From Solimonas fluminis (GTDB taxonomy: Bacteria > Pseudomonadota > Gammaproteobacteria > Nevskiales > Nevskiaceae): a stretch of 64,000 nt of DNA. Under the pieces are notes generated by a model, which was not told where the DNA came from, did not search any database, and was given only the letters and a program-made list of their open reading frames with translations. The first letter of the stretch is position 1. Each line of letters begins with the position of its first letter. The translations under genes and the position numbers were made by a program. Below, one piece after another: positions 52,248 to 63,990 of this stretch. The stretch is taken from the NCBI RefSeq assembly GCF_002930645.1, contig NZ_PSNW01000003.1, positions 248,001-312,000 on the forward strand, read 5' to 3'.

Positions 52248-52266
52248 CCTCTCCCAGCGGGAGAGG
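52248..52266. terminator. Bidirectional hairpin between mltF and def
   Basis: CCTCTCCC (52248-52255) pairs with GGGAGAGG (52259-52266) across AGC. It lies between converging genes. It also resembles a common dispersed hairpin of high-GC Gammaproteobacteria. Confidence 0.6.
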
Positions 52267-52275
52267 GGTGGAAGC

Positions 52276-52806
52276 TCAGTCGTCCGCGATGTTCTGCCCG
52301 GGAAACAAGACCTCGTTGAACCCGAATTTCGAGAAATCGCGAATGCGCATCGGGTAGAGGATGCCGTCCAGGTGGTCGCACTCGTGCTGCACCACCCGCG
52401 CATGGAAGCCGCCGACGCTGCGGTCGATCGGCCGGCCCTCCAGGTCGAACCCCTGGTAGCGCAGGCGCGCATGGCGCGGCACCACGCCGCGCAGGCCGGG
52501 CACGGACAGGCAGCCCTCCCAGCCATCTTCCATCTCGTCGGACAGCGGCGTCAGCACCGGGTTGATCAGGATCGTCTCCGGCACCGGTTCGGCCTGCGGA
52601 TAGCGCGGGCTGGACTGGAAGCCGAAGATCACCACACGCAAGTCCACGCCGATCTGCGGCGCCGCCAGCCCCGCGCCGCTGAGATCGCGCATCGTGTCGA
52701 ACATGTCCTCCACCAGCGCGCGCAGCGCCGGCGTGCCGAACTCCGTCACCGGCTGGGCCACCCGCATCAGGCGCGGGTCGCCCATGCGCAGCACCTGGCG
52801 GATCAT
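52276..52806 (-). CDS. def: Peptide deformylase
   Basis: 176 residues. The three family motifs are intact: [10 protein letters not shown] (44-53), EGCLSVPG with metal ligand C99, and H141-ECDH145 with the catalytic Glu. It removes formyl groups from nascent proteins. Its start overlaps the stop of the ferredoxin-like gene (4 nt). No fmt gene is adjacent. Confidence 0.95.
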   Translation of the reverse strand: MIRQVLRMGDPRLMRVAQPVTEFGTPALRALVEDMFDTMRDLSGAGLAAPQIGVDLRVVIFGFQSSPRYPQAEPVPETILINPVLTPLSDEMEDGWEGCLSVPGLRGVVPRHARLRYQGFDLEGRPIDRSVGGFHARVVQHECDHLDGILYPMRIRDFSKFGFNEVLFPGQNIADD

Positions 52807-53138
52807 GCGCCCGGCGGCGCGTCCGGCAGGCGCAGCCGCTCCACGATCTCGCCCTTGCCGATATGGCGCTCGATGATCTCGTCCACGTCGTCCTCGTCGA
52901 CGTAGGTGTACCAGACGCCTTCCGGGTAGACCACGATGCAGGGGCCTTCCTCGCAGCGCTCCAGGCAGCCGGCCATGTTGATGCGCACCTTGCCGGGCGC
53001 CGCCAGGCCCAGGTTCTTGATCTGCTTCTTGGCGTAGTCGCGCACGCGGGTCGCGCCCTTGTCGTTGCAGCAGGTGCGCTCGCCCGGCTTGCGCTGGTTG
53101 CAGCAGAAGAAGACGTGGTGCTGGTAGTAGCTGCTCAT
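52803..53138 (-). CDS. Thioredoxin-like [2Fe-2S] ferredoxin
   Basis: 111 residues. Cys pattern of the thioredoxin-like ferredoxin family: C12/C13 near the start ([16 protein letters not shown]) and [19 protein letters not shown] later. Tyr/Trp-rich [18 protein letters not shown] follows. It probably acts as a small electron carrier. Co-transcribed with def (ATGA overlap). Confidence 0.88.
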   Translation of the reverse strand: MSSYYQHHVFFCCNQRKPGERTCCNDKGATRVRDYAKKQIKNLGLAAPGKVRINMAGCLERCEEGPCIVVYPEGVWYTYVDEDDVDEIIERHIGKGEIVERLRLPDAPPGA

Positions 53139-53183
53139 GCTTGGGCTGGCTCCGGCTCGCGGCTGGGCTGCGATTCTACGCCC

Positions 53184-53900
53184 TTACCCGTCCTTGCCGA
53201 AGGCGTAGGACAGGTTCACCGCCGCGAAGGTGTCGGTCTGCTCCGTGCCGGCCGGCACCTCGCTGTTGTTCTTGATGGTGTAGCTCAGCGACGCGAACAG
53301 GTTCCCCACCACCGACAGCTTCAGCTCGGTCACCGACTCGGTGAAGGTATTGTCGGCACCGGATTCCAGCTTCAGGCTCTGGATGAAGTCGCTGGTTTCC
53401 GACAGCTTCCACTGGTACTTGGCGAAGGCGCGGCCGATCAGGTCGTCCTCGCGGGTGCGGCCCGGGTCGTTGTTCTGCAGCTGGCGCGCACCGGCACCGA
53501 TCTCGGCATCCAGCAGGTGCACCGGCCCGGTCAGGACATGGCGGCCATAGCCCACGGCCTCCGAGGTGCGCTCGCGCACGCCGCCGAACAGGTCCTTTTC
53601 CCACTCCACCACGCCGAACACGTAGTCGCGCTCCGAGAATCCCCAGTCGAGCTTGTCGCCCACGGTGTAGCGCTCCGCGGTGCTGCCCTCGTCGTCCGAG
53701 GAGGAGTTGATCGCCGAGGCGGCAAAGGCGTTCTTCCAGGCGCCATCGACATAGTCCAGCGCCAGCTTGCCGTTGAGCGAGGTGGTCTCGCTGTTGCCGC
53801 TGGTGCCGAGGTAGCCCAGCCCCACTTCGCCCGACCAGGGAGCCGCCTGGGCGGCCAGGGAGCAGGACGACAGCGCAAGCGCGAGAACGGCTCGGTTCAT
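53184..53900 (-). CDS. DUF481 (YdiY-family) outer-membrane protein
   Basis: 238 residues with a cleavable signal (LALALSSCSLAAQA). Regular beta-strands and an aromatic C-terminus (FAAVNLSYAFGKDG) indicate an outer-membrane barrel. GEVGLGYLGTSGNSETTSLN is typical of DUF481. No role is established. It stands alone, divergent from the Fe-S gene. Confidence 0.82.
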   Translation of the reverse strand: MNRAVLALALSSCSLAAQAAPWSGEVGLGYLGTSGNSETTSLNGKLALDYVDGAWKNAFAASAINSSSDDEGSTAERYTVGDKLDWGFSERDYVFGVVEWEKDLFGGVRERTSEAVGYGRHVLTGPVHLLDAEIGAGARQLQNNDPGRTREDDLIGRAFAKYQWKLSETSDFIQSLKLESGADNTFTESVTELKLSVVGNLFASLSYTIKNNSEVPAGTEQTDTFAAVNLSYAFGKDG

Positions 53901-53947
53901 GGGGGGGTTCCTTATTTTTCGGGACGGGCAAACGCCTATTATGTGAC

Positions 53948-55192
53948 ATGGCCGCTTCCTTCCCGATCGCCGATGCCGACCTGTGCGTGAAGTGCGGGCT
54001 CTGCCTGCCCCATTGCCCGACCTACGGGCTGACGCAGCACGAGGGCGACTCGCCGCGCGGGCGCATCGCGCTGATGCAGGGGCTGGCTCTGGGCAGCATC
54101 CCGGCGACGCCGAAGCTGGAAACCCATCTCGACGGCTGCCTGGGCTGCCGTTCCTGCGAGTCCGTCTGCCCCGCGAAAGTTCCCTACGGCCGCCTGATCG
54201 ACGCCGGCCGCGCCGCCCTCAACGAGCGGTTGCCGCAGCGGCGCCGGCTGCCGCGGCTGATCGGCGCCGCGCTCGCCGGCCGCGAATCGCGCCGCGCGCT
54301 GGGGCTGCTGCTCTGGCTCTACCAGGCCTGCGGCCTGCAGGCGCTGCTGCGGCGCCTGGGGCTGCTCGGCGGCGGCCGCCTCGCCCGGCTGGACTCCCTG
54401 CTGCCGCCGCTGCCCGCCCTGCCCTTCAGCGTCCGCGCCCGCGGCGTGGACGGCCCCGCCGACGCCGCCCTCTTCACCGGCTGCGCCGGCGACCTGGCGG
54501 ACTCGGACTCCCTGGCCGCCGCGCAGCGCCTGCTGCAGCGCCTCGGCCTGCGGGTAGCGCTGCCGCCGCAGCAGGGCTGCTGCGGCGCCGTCTACCAGCA
54601 TGCCGGCCTCGCGGAGGAAGCCCGGGCCTGCATGCAGCACAACGCCGAGGCCTTCGCCGGCTACCCTGCCGTGCTGGCCACCGCCAGCGGCTGCAGCGCC
54701 ACGCTGCTCGACGCCCCGGACCTGCTGGGCAAGCCCCAGGGTGCCGCGCTGCGCGCCCAGGTGCAGGACATCCACCGCTTCCTGCTGCAGCGCTGGCCCG
54801 CCGGACTCCGCCCCAGGCCCCTGCGCGCGCGGGTCGCCGTGCACGAGCCCTGCACGCAGCGCAACGTCACCGGCGGCGGCGACGCGCTGCGTGCCCTGCT
54901 GCGGAAGATCCCGGAGATCGAGCTGGTGGAACTGGACCCGCGGCAGGCCTGCTGCGGCGCCGCAGGCAGCCATTTCATCACCCACCCGGAAGACGCGGAC
55001 CGCCTGCTGCAGCCCAAGCTGGAAGCGTCGCAGGCACTGCGGCCGGACTACATCGTCAGCAGCAACATCGGCTGCTCGCTGCATCTCGCGGCGGGCCTGC
55101 GCCGCGCCGGCCTCAAGGCGCCGGAGGTACTACATCCGCTGACGCTGCTGGATCGCCAGCTCGGGCCAGCTTCGCCTCCAGGCGCAGCATGA
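53948..55192 (+). CDS. Fe-S oxidoreductase related to glycolate oxidase subunit GlcF
   Basis: 414 residues. The N-terminal 2x[4Fe-4S] ferredoxin domain has CVKCGLCLPHCP and CLGCRSCESVCP. Two CCG domains follow, with QQGCCGAVYQHAG and RQACCGAAGSHF. It is cytosolic. GlcF pairs with GlcD/GlcE, but no such genes adjoin here, so it may work with another flavin dehydrogenase (for example a LldEF or GlcDF system elsewhere). Its 3' end overlaps lptE by 80 nt on the opposite strand. Confidence 0.85.
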   Translation: MAASFPIADADLCVKCGLCLPHCPTYGLTQHEGDSPRGRIALMQGLALGSIPATPKLETHLDGCLGCRSCESVCPAKVPYGRLIDAGRAALNERLPQRRRLPRLIGAALAGRESRRALGLLLWLYQACGLQALLRRLGLLGGGRLARLDSLLPPLPALPFSVRARGVDGPADAALFTGCAGDLADSDSLAAAQRLLQRLGLRVALPPQQGCCGAVYQHAGLAEEARACMQHNAEAFAGYPAVLATASGCSATLLDAPDLLGKPQGAALRAQVQDIHRFLLQRWPAGLRPRPLRARVAVHEPCTQRNVTGGGDALRALLRKIPEIELVELDPRQACCGAAGSHFITHPEDADRLLQPKLEASQALRPDYIVSSNIGCSLHLAAGLRRAGLKAPEVLHPLTLLDRQLGPASPPGAA

Positions 55193-55664
55193 TCAGCTCC
55201 GCCAGCTCGCCCTGGATGTACTCGCGCAGGCGCTGCTCCTCGGCTTCCTTGGCCAACACCTGCTGCGGCTGGAAGCTGTAGTCTCGAGAGGCGCTGAGGG
55301 TGTCCGGCGGCAGCAGCGCACGTCCGCCGCTGATCACCTCGTAGCGCACCGAGCTGACCAGCAGGTACTCGATCGCCTTGCCGTCCGGCCCCACCGACAG
55401 CACCTCGCGGCGGTCCTTCAGCTCGCTCAGGCGCACCACGGTCCGGGCCTTCTCCATGTCGCTCGCCACGTCCGCGCCGCGGCGGCGCAGGCCGGCACGC
55501 AGCGCCGTCTCCAGCGGCGGCTCCGACACCTGGTAGGGCGTCACGCTGTCGATGTAGACCGAGGACAGCGCCGGCGGCAGCGGCCGCTTGCCGGCCAGGT
55601 GGAAGCCGCAGCCCGCCAGCAGCAGGGCTGCACTCAGCACGATCCAGCGGCTCATCTTCGGCAT
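55113..55664 (-). CDS. lptE: LPS-assembly lipoprotein LptE
   Basis: 183 residues. Lipobox L-A-G-C in ALLLAGCGFHLAGKR. The GCGFHL signature after the lipobox is diagnostic of LptE, which plugs the LptD barrel and delivers LPS to the outer membrane. It lies immediately after leuS (13-nt gap), the normal gene order in Gammaproteobacteria. Confidence 0.93.
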   Translation of the reverse strand: MPKMSRWIVLSAALLLAGCGFHLAGKRPLPPALSSVYIDSVTPYQVSEPPLETALRAGLRRRGADVASDMEKARTVVRLSELKDRREVLSVGPDGKAIEYLLVSSVRYEVISGGRALLPPDTLSASRDYSFQPQQVLAKEAEEQRLREYIQGELAELIMLRLEAKLARAGDPAASADVVPPAP

Positions 55665-55677
55665 GGGCTCTTCCGTG

Positions 55678-58296
<2,619 letters not shown>

Positions 58297-58392
58297 TCAA
58301 AAGGGGGCGTAGTCTACCAGCGGCCGCCCCTGGCCCGAGAGGGGTCCGCCTTCTCCAAAGTTCCAGGGAGATTGCGTTCACTCCAGCCTACG

Positions 58393-58510
58393 GACAGCCC
58401 AAAGTTTGTCAGCATTCGACAAAATCTGTCACCCCGTCAGCCCTTTCAACTTGGCAAGCCACTGAAATTTATAGGTTGCACCGCAAAATCCCGACTGGCA
58501 TACAGCCTGC
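58393..58510 (+). promoter_or_regulatory. pilA control region: TGTC motifs and sigma-54 type promoter
   Basis: A -24/-12 element TGGCATACAGCCTGC (58496-58510) has GG and GC ten nt apart, as sigma-54 requires. Further upstream, TGTC/GACA motifs occur at 58393, 58407, 58418 and 58427, including a perfect inverted repeat TTTGTC/GACAAA (58405-58423). Tandem TGTC motifs are the known PilR binding pattern. A transcript would start near 58522, giving a leader of about 43 nt. Confidence 0.7.
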
Positions 58511-58564
58511 GTCATTTCTCCCGAGCCCAAGCTCATTCCAATTGGATCCAAGGAGTCGAATACA

Positions 58565-58993
58565 ATGCAAAAGATTCAGAAGGGTTTCACGCTGATCGAA
58601 CTGATGATCGTGGTGGCGATCATCGGCATCCTGGCCGCCATCGCGCTGCCGGCCTACCAGGACTACACCATCCGCGCCCGCGTCTCCGAAGGCATCGGCC
58701 TGGCCGCTGAGGCCAAGACCTGCGTGAGCGAGACCGCCGTTGGCGACGCCAAAGTGGTTGGTGACCTGGTTGCTGCGGACGTCGCCGGCTGCGGCGGCGC
58801 TGCGACAAAGTTCGTTGCGTCGATCGCTGCCGGTGATGCCGGTGTCATCACCGTGACGACCACGGCGACCGGCGCCACGGTCGATCCGGTCCTCACCCTC
58901 ACGCCGAACCAGACCGCTCTCGAAGACCCGATTGATTGGACTTGCGGCCAGACCGCTGGTCTTGCCAAGCACGTCCCGGCCCAGTGCCGCTAA
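58565..58993 (+). CDS. pilA: Major type IV pilin (PilA)
   Basis: 142 residues. Short leader MQKIQKG, cut before F8 by PilD, then the conserved hydrophobic helix [20 protein letters not shown] with Glu5 of the mature form. Mature cysteines include a C-terminal pair (WTCGQ and AQCR) that closes the D-loop. RBS AAGGAG lies 9 nt before the ATG. Confidence 0.95.
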   Translation: MQKIQKGFTLIELMIVVAIIGILAAIALPAYQDYTIRARVSEGIGLAAEAKTCVSETAVGDAKVVGDLVAADVAGCGGAATKFVASIAAGDAGVITVTTTATGATVDPVLTLTPNQTALEDPIDWTCGQTAGLAKHVPAQCR

Positions 58994-59038
58994 TCACCCT
59001 CGGGTGATTTGGATTGCAGCCGCTTCGGCGGCAGCAGG

Positions 59039-59068
59039 AAACGCCACCTTCGGGTGGCGTTTTTTTTG
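59039..59068 (+). terminator. Terminator of pilA
   Basis: ACGCCACC/GGTGGCGT stem (59041-59048, 59053-59060) with TTCG loop and eight T residues. A smaller hairpin AATCACCC/GGGTGATT (58992-59009) precedes it. Confidence 0.9.
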
Positions 59069-59124
59069 GAGAGCCTCACCATTTCCGGCACCCCGGAACG
59101 CCCGACGATAGCTGGCCAACTTGC

Positions 59125-59973
59125 ATGCCTTTCTCACTGACTTCCCTGCGCAATTGGCTGGACCAGGCACTGAACCGGGCGCCCCGCCGGGTCGCCTTCC
59201 TGATCCATTTCTGCAGCTCCACCCTGGTCGCCCTGCTGATGATGACCCTGGCCTTGGCGGTCTGGTACCCCGGTGACTACCGCAGGCACTCCGGCGGACT
59301 CGACCTGCTGCTGCTGGTCGGCGCCATCGACGTGGTCCTGGGTCCAACCCTCACCGCCGTGGTTTTCGATCGCCGCAAGGCCTGGCGGGAACTGGCGCGC
59401 GACCTCGCGGTCATTGCCGCCATACAACTCGGCGCCCTGGGCTACGGCATCCATACGCTGTTCGAAGCGCGCCCGGTGGCGCTGGTCTTCGAGACAGACC
59501 GCTTCCGGGTCATCGCCGCCAATGAGGTCCGCCTGCAGGAACTGGCCGACCCGCAATCCCGCTATCACGCCCTGCCCCTGACGGGTCCCCTCCTGCTGGG
59601 TACGCGCCAACCCAGGCCCGGCGATGAGCAGCTGCATGCCCTGGAAATTGCGCTCGGTGGTTACGATCTCGGCCAACGCCCGATCTTCTGGCAAGCTTAC
59701 GACCAGTCCCGCATGGAGGCCTTCAACAAGGCCCAGCCGGTCCATGCTCTGCTGGAGATGCCCGGGAACGACCGCACCGTCCTGGAGCGCAGGCTCGAAG
59801 CTCTGGGCGCCACCCCCTCCACGGGCCGTTACCTCTCCTTGGACGCGCGCGAGGACGGCTGGCTAATCATCCTGGCACCTGGGGGGAAGGTAGCCGGATT
59901 CCTGCGGGCACAGCTTCCCGCTGAAGCGCCGCGAAGGCCGCCAGATCAGCGCTCTCCGGCCAGCCTCTCCTGA
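59125..59973 (+). CDS. TfpX/TfpZ-family type IV pilin accessory protein
   Basis: 282 residues. Hydrophobic helices at about 25-50 and 60-85 (IHFCSSTLVALLMMTLALAV and LDLLLLVGAIDVVLGPTL), then a mostly soluble domain. The first helices plus IDVVLGPTLTAVVFDRRK are the recalled TfpX/TfpZ signature. Such proteins are needed for surface pilin levels and assembly in pilins with an accessory gene. It is separated from pilA by the pilA terminator. The start at 59125 is preferred because the preceding residues are not family-like. Confidence 0.8.
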   Translation: MPFSLTSLRNWLDQALNRAPRRVAFLIHFCSSTLVALLMMTLALAVWYPGDYRRHSGGLDLLLLVGAIDVVLGPTLTAVVFDRRKAWRELARDLAVIAAIQLGALGYGIHTLFEARPVALVFETDRFRVIAANEVRLQELADPQSRYHALPLTGPLLLGTRQPRPGDEQLHALEIALGGYDLGQRPIFWQAYDQSRMEAFNKAQPVHALLEMPGNDRTVLERRLEALGATPSTGRYLSLDAREDGWLIILAPGGKVAGFLRAQLPAEAPRRPPDQRSPASLS

Positions 59974-60096
59974 GGGAATCCAAGAAAGGCCGTCCATCGG
60001 GCGAACCATCATTCGCGCCTGGCTCCGCTGTAGCGGAAAAGCCTTTATCTCCGCTATCCGCATCGTATAGTCTTCAAGGAGTTACGGAGACTCCCT

Positions 60097-61830
60097 ATGG
60101 CCATCACCCCCCAGACTACGGCACCCGGCACGTTCCTGGGCGGCTTGGCGCGCCGACTGGTGGCTGACGGCTTGCTGACCGAAGACAAGGGCAGGGAGCT
60201 GCAGCAGCAAGCCATCAAGTCGAACACCCCATTCGTCCGCCTGGTCGTGGATTCCAAGCTGGCAACCCCCGCCCGGGTGGCCGAAGCAGCCAGCACCGAG
60301 TTCGGCGTACCGCTGGTCGACCTTTCGACCATCGAAATCGACGCTGCCGCTTACAAGGAGGTCAGTGAAAAGGTCCTGCGCAAGACCAACGCCCTGCCGA
60401 TCTTCAAGCGCGGCAAGAAGATGTACGTCTGCGTCTCGGACCCCACCAATCTTGCGGCACTGGACGAAATCAAGTTCGCCACCGGCAACCAGACCGAAGC
60501 GATCTTGGTGGAGGAAGATAAGCTGACCAAGGCGATCGAGCAGGCGATCAACCAGCTCAGCGCCTCGGACATGAAGGTGGACGACGAAGATCTCGCCGAC
60601 ATCGACATCAGCGACGGAGAGGAGGACAAGGGGACAGAGGTCACCCGGTCCGACGCCGAAGACGCCCCGATCGTCAAGTTCGTCAACAAGATCATGATCG
60701 ACGCCATCAATCAGGGCGCATCGGACATTCACTTCGAGCCTTACGAAAAGACCTACCGCATCCGCTACCGCAAGGACGGCGAGCTCAAGACGATCTCCCA
60801 GCCCCCCAGCAGCCAGGCCGTGCGCATCGCCGCCCGCGTCAAGGTCATGTCACGCCTGGACCTGGCGGAACGACGCGTTCCACAGGACGGCCGCATCAAG
60901 CTGCACCTGTCCAAGACCAAGGCCATCGATTTTCGCGTCAGCACTTGTCCGACGCTGTTCGGCGAGAAAATCTGCTGCCGTATCCTGGACCCAAGCAGTG
61001 CCCAGCTCGGCATCGACGCGCTGGGTTACGAGCCGGAACAGAAGGCTGCCTACATGAAGGCGCTGGCGGAGCCCCAGGGCATGATCCTGGTCACCGGCCC
61101 CACCGGCTCCGGCAAGACCGTGTCGCTCTACACGGGCCTGAACATCCTCAACACCGAGGACATCAACATCTCTACCGCCGAGGATCCGGCAGAAATCAAC
61201 CTGCCGGGCATCAACCAGGTCAATGTGCAACCCAAGGTCGGCCTGACCTTCGCCGCCGCCCTGAAAGCCTTCCTGCGCCAGGATCCGGACGTGATCATGG
61301 TCGGTGAAATCCGCGACCTGGAAACTGCCGAGATCGCCATCAAGGCAGCCCAGACCGGGCATCTGGTGCTGTCGACCTTGCATACCAACGACGCGCCCCA
61401 GACCATCGTCCGCCTGATGAACATGGGCGTGCCCGCGTATAATCTGGCCTCCACGCTAACGCTGATCATCGCCCAGCGTCTGGCTCGACGCCTCTGCAAG
61501 GTCTGCAAGCGCCCCGCCAGCATCCCGCACAGCGAACTGCTGAAGCAGGGCTTCACGGAAGCCGAGATTGGCGCACCAGGCTTTTCGATCTACGAGGCAG
61601 TGGGTTGCGATCAGTGCGACAACGGCTACAAGGGGCGTACCGGTATCTATCAGGTCATGCCCTTCAGCGATGCCATGGGGCGCATCATCATGGAAGGCGG
61701 CAACGCCATAGACATTGCTGATCAGGCGGCCAAGGAAGGGGTTCTGGACCTGCGACAGTCGGCACTCAAGAAGGTCAGGGACGGACACATAGATCTTGCG
61801 CAGGCCAATGCCTGTACCGCAGGCGACTAA
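60097..61830 (+). CDS. pilB: Type IV pilus extension ATPase PilB
   Basis: 577 residues. N-terminal MshEN/T2SSE-N region, then a secretion-type ATPase with Walker A GPTGSGKT (334-341), Asp box and Walker B (DPDVIMVGEIRD), His box (LVLSTLHTND). A tetracysteine zinc site, CKVCKRP and CDQCDNG, is present in the C-terminal part. Cytoplasmic, drives pilus extension with PilC. Confidence 0.97.
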   Translation: MAITPQTTAPGTFLGGLARRLVADGLLTEDKGRELQQQAIKSNTPFVRLVVDSKLATPARVAEAASTEFGVPLVDLSTIEIDAAAYKEVSEKVLRKTNALPIFKRGKKMYVCVSDPTNLAALDEIKFATGNQTEAILVEEDKLTKAIEQAINQLSASDMKVDDEDLADIDISDGEEDKGTEVTRSDAEDAPIVKFVNKIMIDAINQGASDIHFEPYEKTYRIRYRKDGELKTISQPPSSQAVRIAARVKVMSRLDLAERRVPQDGRIKLHLSKTKAIDFRVSTCPTLFGEKICCRILDPSSAQLGIDALGYEPEQKAAYMKALAEPQGMILVTGPTGSGKTVSLYTGLNILNTEDINISTAEDPAEINLPGINQVNVQPKVGLTFAAALKAFLRQDPDVIMVGEIRDLETAEIAIKAAQTGHLVLSTLHTNDAPQTIVRLMNMGVPAYNLASTLTLIIAQRLARRLCKVCKRPASIPHSELLKQGFTEAEIGAPGFSIYEAVGCDQCDNGYKGRTGIYQVMPFSDAMGRIIMEGGNAIDIADQAAKEGVLDLRQSALKKVRDGHIDLAQANACTAGD

Positions 61831-61854
61831 GGACAGGCTGAGGGGAGCTTCTAC

Positions 61855-63108
61855 ATGGCGCAAGCAGCAGCATCAAAGGCCAGGACCGCCAAGGTCGAGG
61901 TCGTCAAGGAACACACCTTCAAGTGGGAGGGCGTGGATCGCAAGGGGCAGCGCGTAAAGGGGCAAAGTGTGGGCCCCAGCGAGAGCATGATCAAGACGCA
62001 ACTGCGCAAGCAGGGTGTCAACCCTATTTCGGTGCGAAAGCAGTCCGAACTATTCTCCGCCTCCCGAAAGAAAGCGATCAAAGCCGTAGACATCGCCATC
62101 TTCTCCCGTCAGATGGCGACGATGATGGCCGCTGGCGTCCCTCTGGTGCAGGCACTGGAAATCGTCGGTCGCGGCCACGAGAATCCGTCCATGGCCGAAA
62201 TGATCTTGGGTATCAAGACGCATGTAGAGAGCGGCAACTCCTTTGCTCTCAGCTTGGCAAAGTATCCTCTCTACTTTGATGATCTGTTCGTCAACCTGGT
62301 CGATGCTGGCGAAAAATCCGGCGCTTTGGAAACACTGCTGGAAAAGATTGCCACTTACAAGGAAAAGACCGAGGCGATCAAGAAGAAGGTAAAGAAGGCG
62401 CTCACCTATCCGGCGGCAGTCATCGTCGTCGCTTTCATCGTGACGGGCATTCTTCTGTACTTCGTGGTGCCTACGTTTGCCGAGCTGTTCCAGAGCTTTG
62501 GAGCCGACCTGCCGGCCTTCACCAAGATGGTGATCAGCCTGTCAGAATTCATCCAGGCGAAGTGGTGGCTCATCCTCGGGATCGTAGGTGGGACAGGTTA
62601 TGGCTTCTACGAGGGGAAGCGTCGCTCCCGAAATTTTCGTCGATTCCTAGACCGGGTAATGCTCAAGATTCCGGTTGTTGGCGAGATTCTCTACAAATCG
62701 GCGATCGCCCGCTTCAACCGCACCCTCTCCACGATGTTTGCAGCGGGCGTGCCGCTGGTGGAGGCGATGGAGTCGGTGGCGAAGGCATCGGGCAATATCG
62801 TCTTCGAAGAAGCCATCTATCAGATGCGGGATCGCGTCTCCACAGGCCAGCAATTGCAGCTCAGCATGCAGCAGTCCGGACTGTTCCCCAACATGGCCGT
62901 CCAGATGGTCGCCATCGGTGAGGAATCCGGCGCCCTGGACGAGATGTGCGCCAAGGTGGCCGACTTCTACGAAGCCGAAGTGGACGCCATGGTGGACGCG
63001 CTCTCCAGCCTGCTGGAGCCCATGATCATGGCCTTCCTGGGCGTGGTGGTGGGCGGACTGGTCACCGCCATGTACCTGCCGATCTTCAAGCTCGGCCAGG
63101 CCATCTGA
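61855..63108 (+). CDS. pilC: Type IV pilus inner-membrane platform protein PilC
   Basis: 417 residues. Two T2SSF domains (MATMMAAGVPLVQALEIVGR and LSTMFAAGVPLVEAMESVAK) separated by membrane helices near 200-225 and 235-260, with the final helix near 385-410. Canonical length and order after pilB (24-nt gap). Confidence 0.97.
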   Translation: MAQAAASKARTAKVEVVKEHTFKWEGVDRKGQRVKGQSVGPSESMIKTQLRKQGVNPISVRKQSELFSASRKKAIKAVDIAIFSRQMATMMAAGVPLVQALEIVGRGHENPSMAEMILGIKTHVESGNSFALSLAKYPLYFDDLFVNLVDAGEKSGALETLLEKIATYKEKTEAIKKKVKKALTYPAAVIVVAFIVTGILLYFVVPTFAELFQSFGADLPAFTKMVISLSEFIQAKWWLILGIVGGTGYGFYEGKRRSRNFRRFLDRVMLKIPVVGEILYKSAIARFNRTLSTMFAAGVPLVEAMESVAKASGNIVFEEAIYQMRDRVSTGQQLQLSMQQSGLFPNMAVQMVAIGEESGALDEMCAKVADFYEAEVDAMVDALSSLLEPMIMAFLGVVVGGLVTAMYLPIFKLGQAI

Positions 63109-63129
63109 CAACCAGCTCAAGACTTCGTC

Positions 63130-63990
63130 ATGACGCTCACTGAGGGGCTGCAAGGCAGCCCCGTTCTTTTGATGTCCCTTTGCACACTGCTCGGCCTGAT
63201 GGTGGGCAGCTTCCTCAACGTGGTGATCCTGCGCCTGCCGCGCATGCTGGAGATCGGCTGGAAGCAGGAAGCCCGGCAGGTGCTGGAACTGCCCGAGGAA
63301 CCGGTCGAAAGGCTGACGCTGTCCCATCCGCCGTCCACCTGCCCCTCCTGCGGTACGGGTATCAAGCCCTGGCACAACATCCCGGTGCTGGGCTGGCTGA
63401 TGCTTCGGGGGCGCTGCGCTTCGTGCAAGACCTCCATCTCGGTGCAATATCCGCTGGTGGAAGCCATCACCGGCCTGCTGTCGCTGGCCTGCGCCTGGCA
63501 CTTCGGCTGGGGCCTGCCGCTGGCCGGCACCCTGGTGCTGACCTGGGCCCTGGTGGCGCTCACGGTGATCGATCTGCGCACCATGCTGCTGCCCGACACC
63601 ATCACCCTACCGCTGATGTGGCTCGGACTGCTGCTGGCCCTGGTGCCGGTGTTCACCGACCTGCGCAGCGCCGTGATCGGTGCCGCCGCGGGCTATCTCA
63701 GCCTCTGGTCGGTCTACCACCTCTTCCGCCTGCTCACCGGCAAGGAGGGCATGGGCTATGGCGACTTCAAGCTGCTGGCCGCGCTCGGCGCCTGGCTGGG
63801 CTGGGCCGCGCTGCCGGGCATCATCCTCCTGTCCTCGGTGGTGGGTGCCGTGGTGGGCATCACCCTGATCCTGGCCCTGGGCCGTGACCGGCAGCTTCCC
63901 ATTCCCTTCGGTCCCTACCTCGCGGCAGCCGGTTGGCTCTGGCTGCTCTGGGGCGATACCCTGACCACGGCCTATCTCGGAACCCTCTGA
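63130..63990 (+). CDS. pilD: Prepilin peptidase/N-methyltransferase PilD
   Basis: 286 residues. Type IV leader peptidase with the zinc tetracysteine (C71-P-S-C74 and C96-A-S-C99), about eight membrane helices, and catalytic Asp residues including D212 in GMGYGDFKLL. It cleaves and N-methylates PilA and minor pilins. The stop overlaps the next start (TGATG). Confidence 0.96.
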   Translation: MTLTEGLQGSPVLLMSLCTLLGLMVGSFLNVVILRLPRMLEIGWKQEARQVLELPEEPVERLTLSHPPSTCPSCGTGIKPWHNIPVLGWLMLRGRCASCKTSISVQYPLVEAITGLLSLACAWHFGWGLPLAGTLVLTWALVALTVIDLRTMLLPDTITLPLMWLGLLLALVPVFTDLRSAVIGAAAGYLSLWSVYHLFRLLTGKEGMGYGDFKLLAALGAWLGWAALPGIILLSSVVGAVVGITLILALGRDRQLPIPFGPYLAAAGWLWLLWGDTLTTAYLGTL

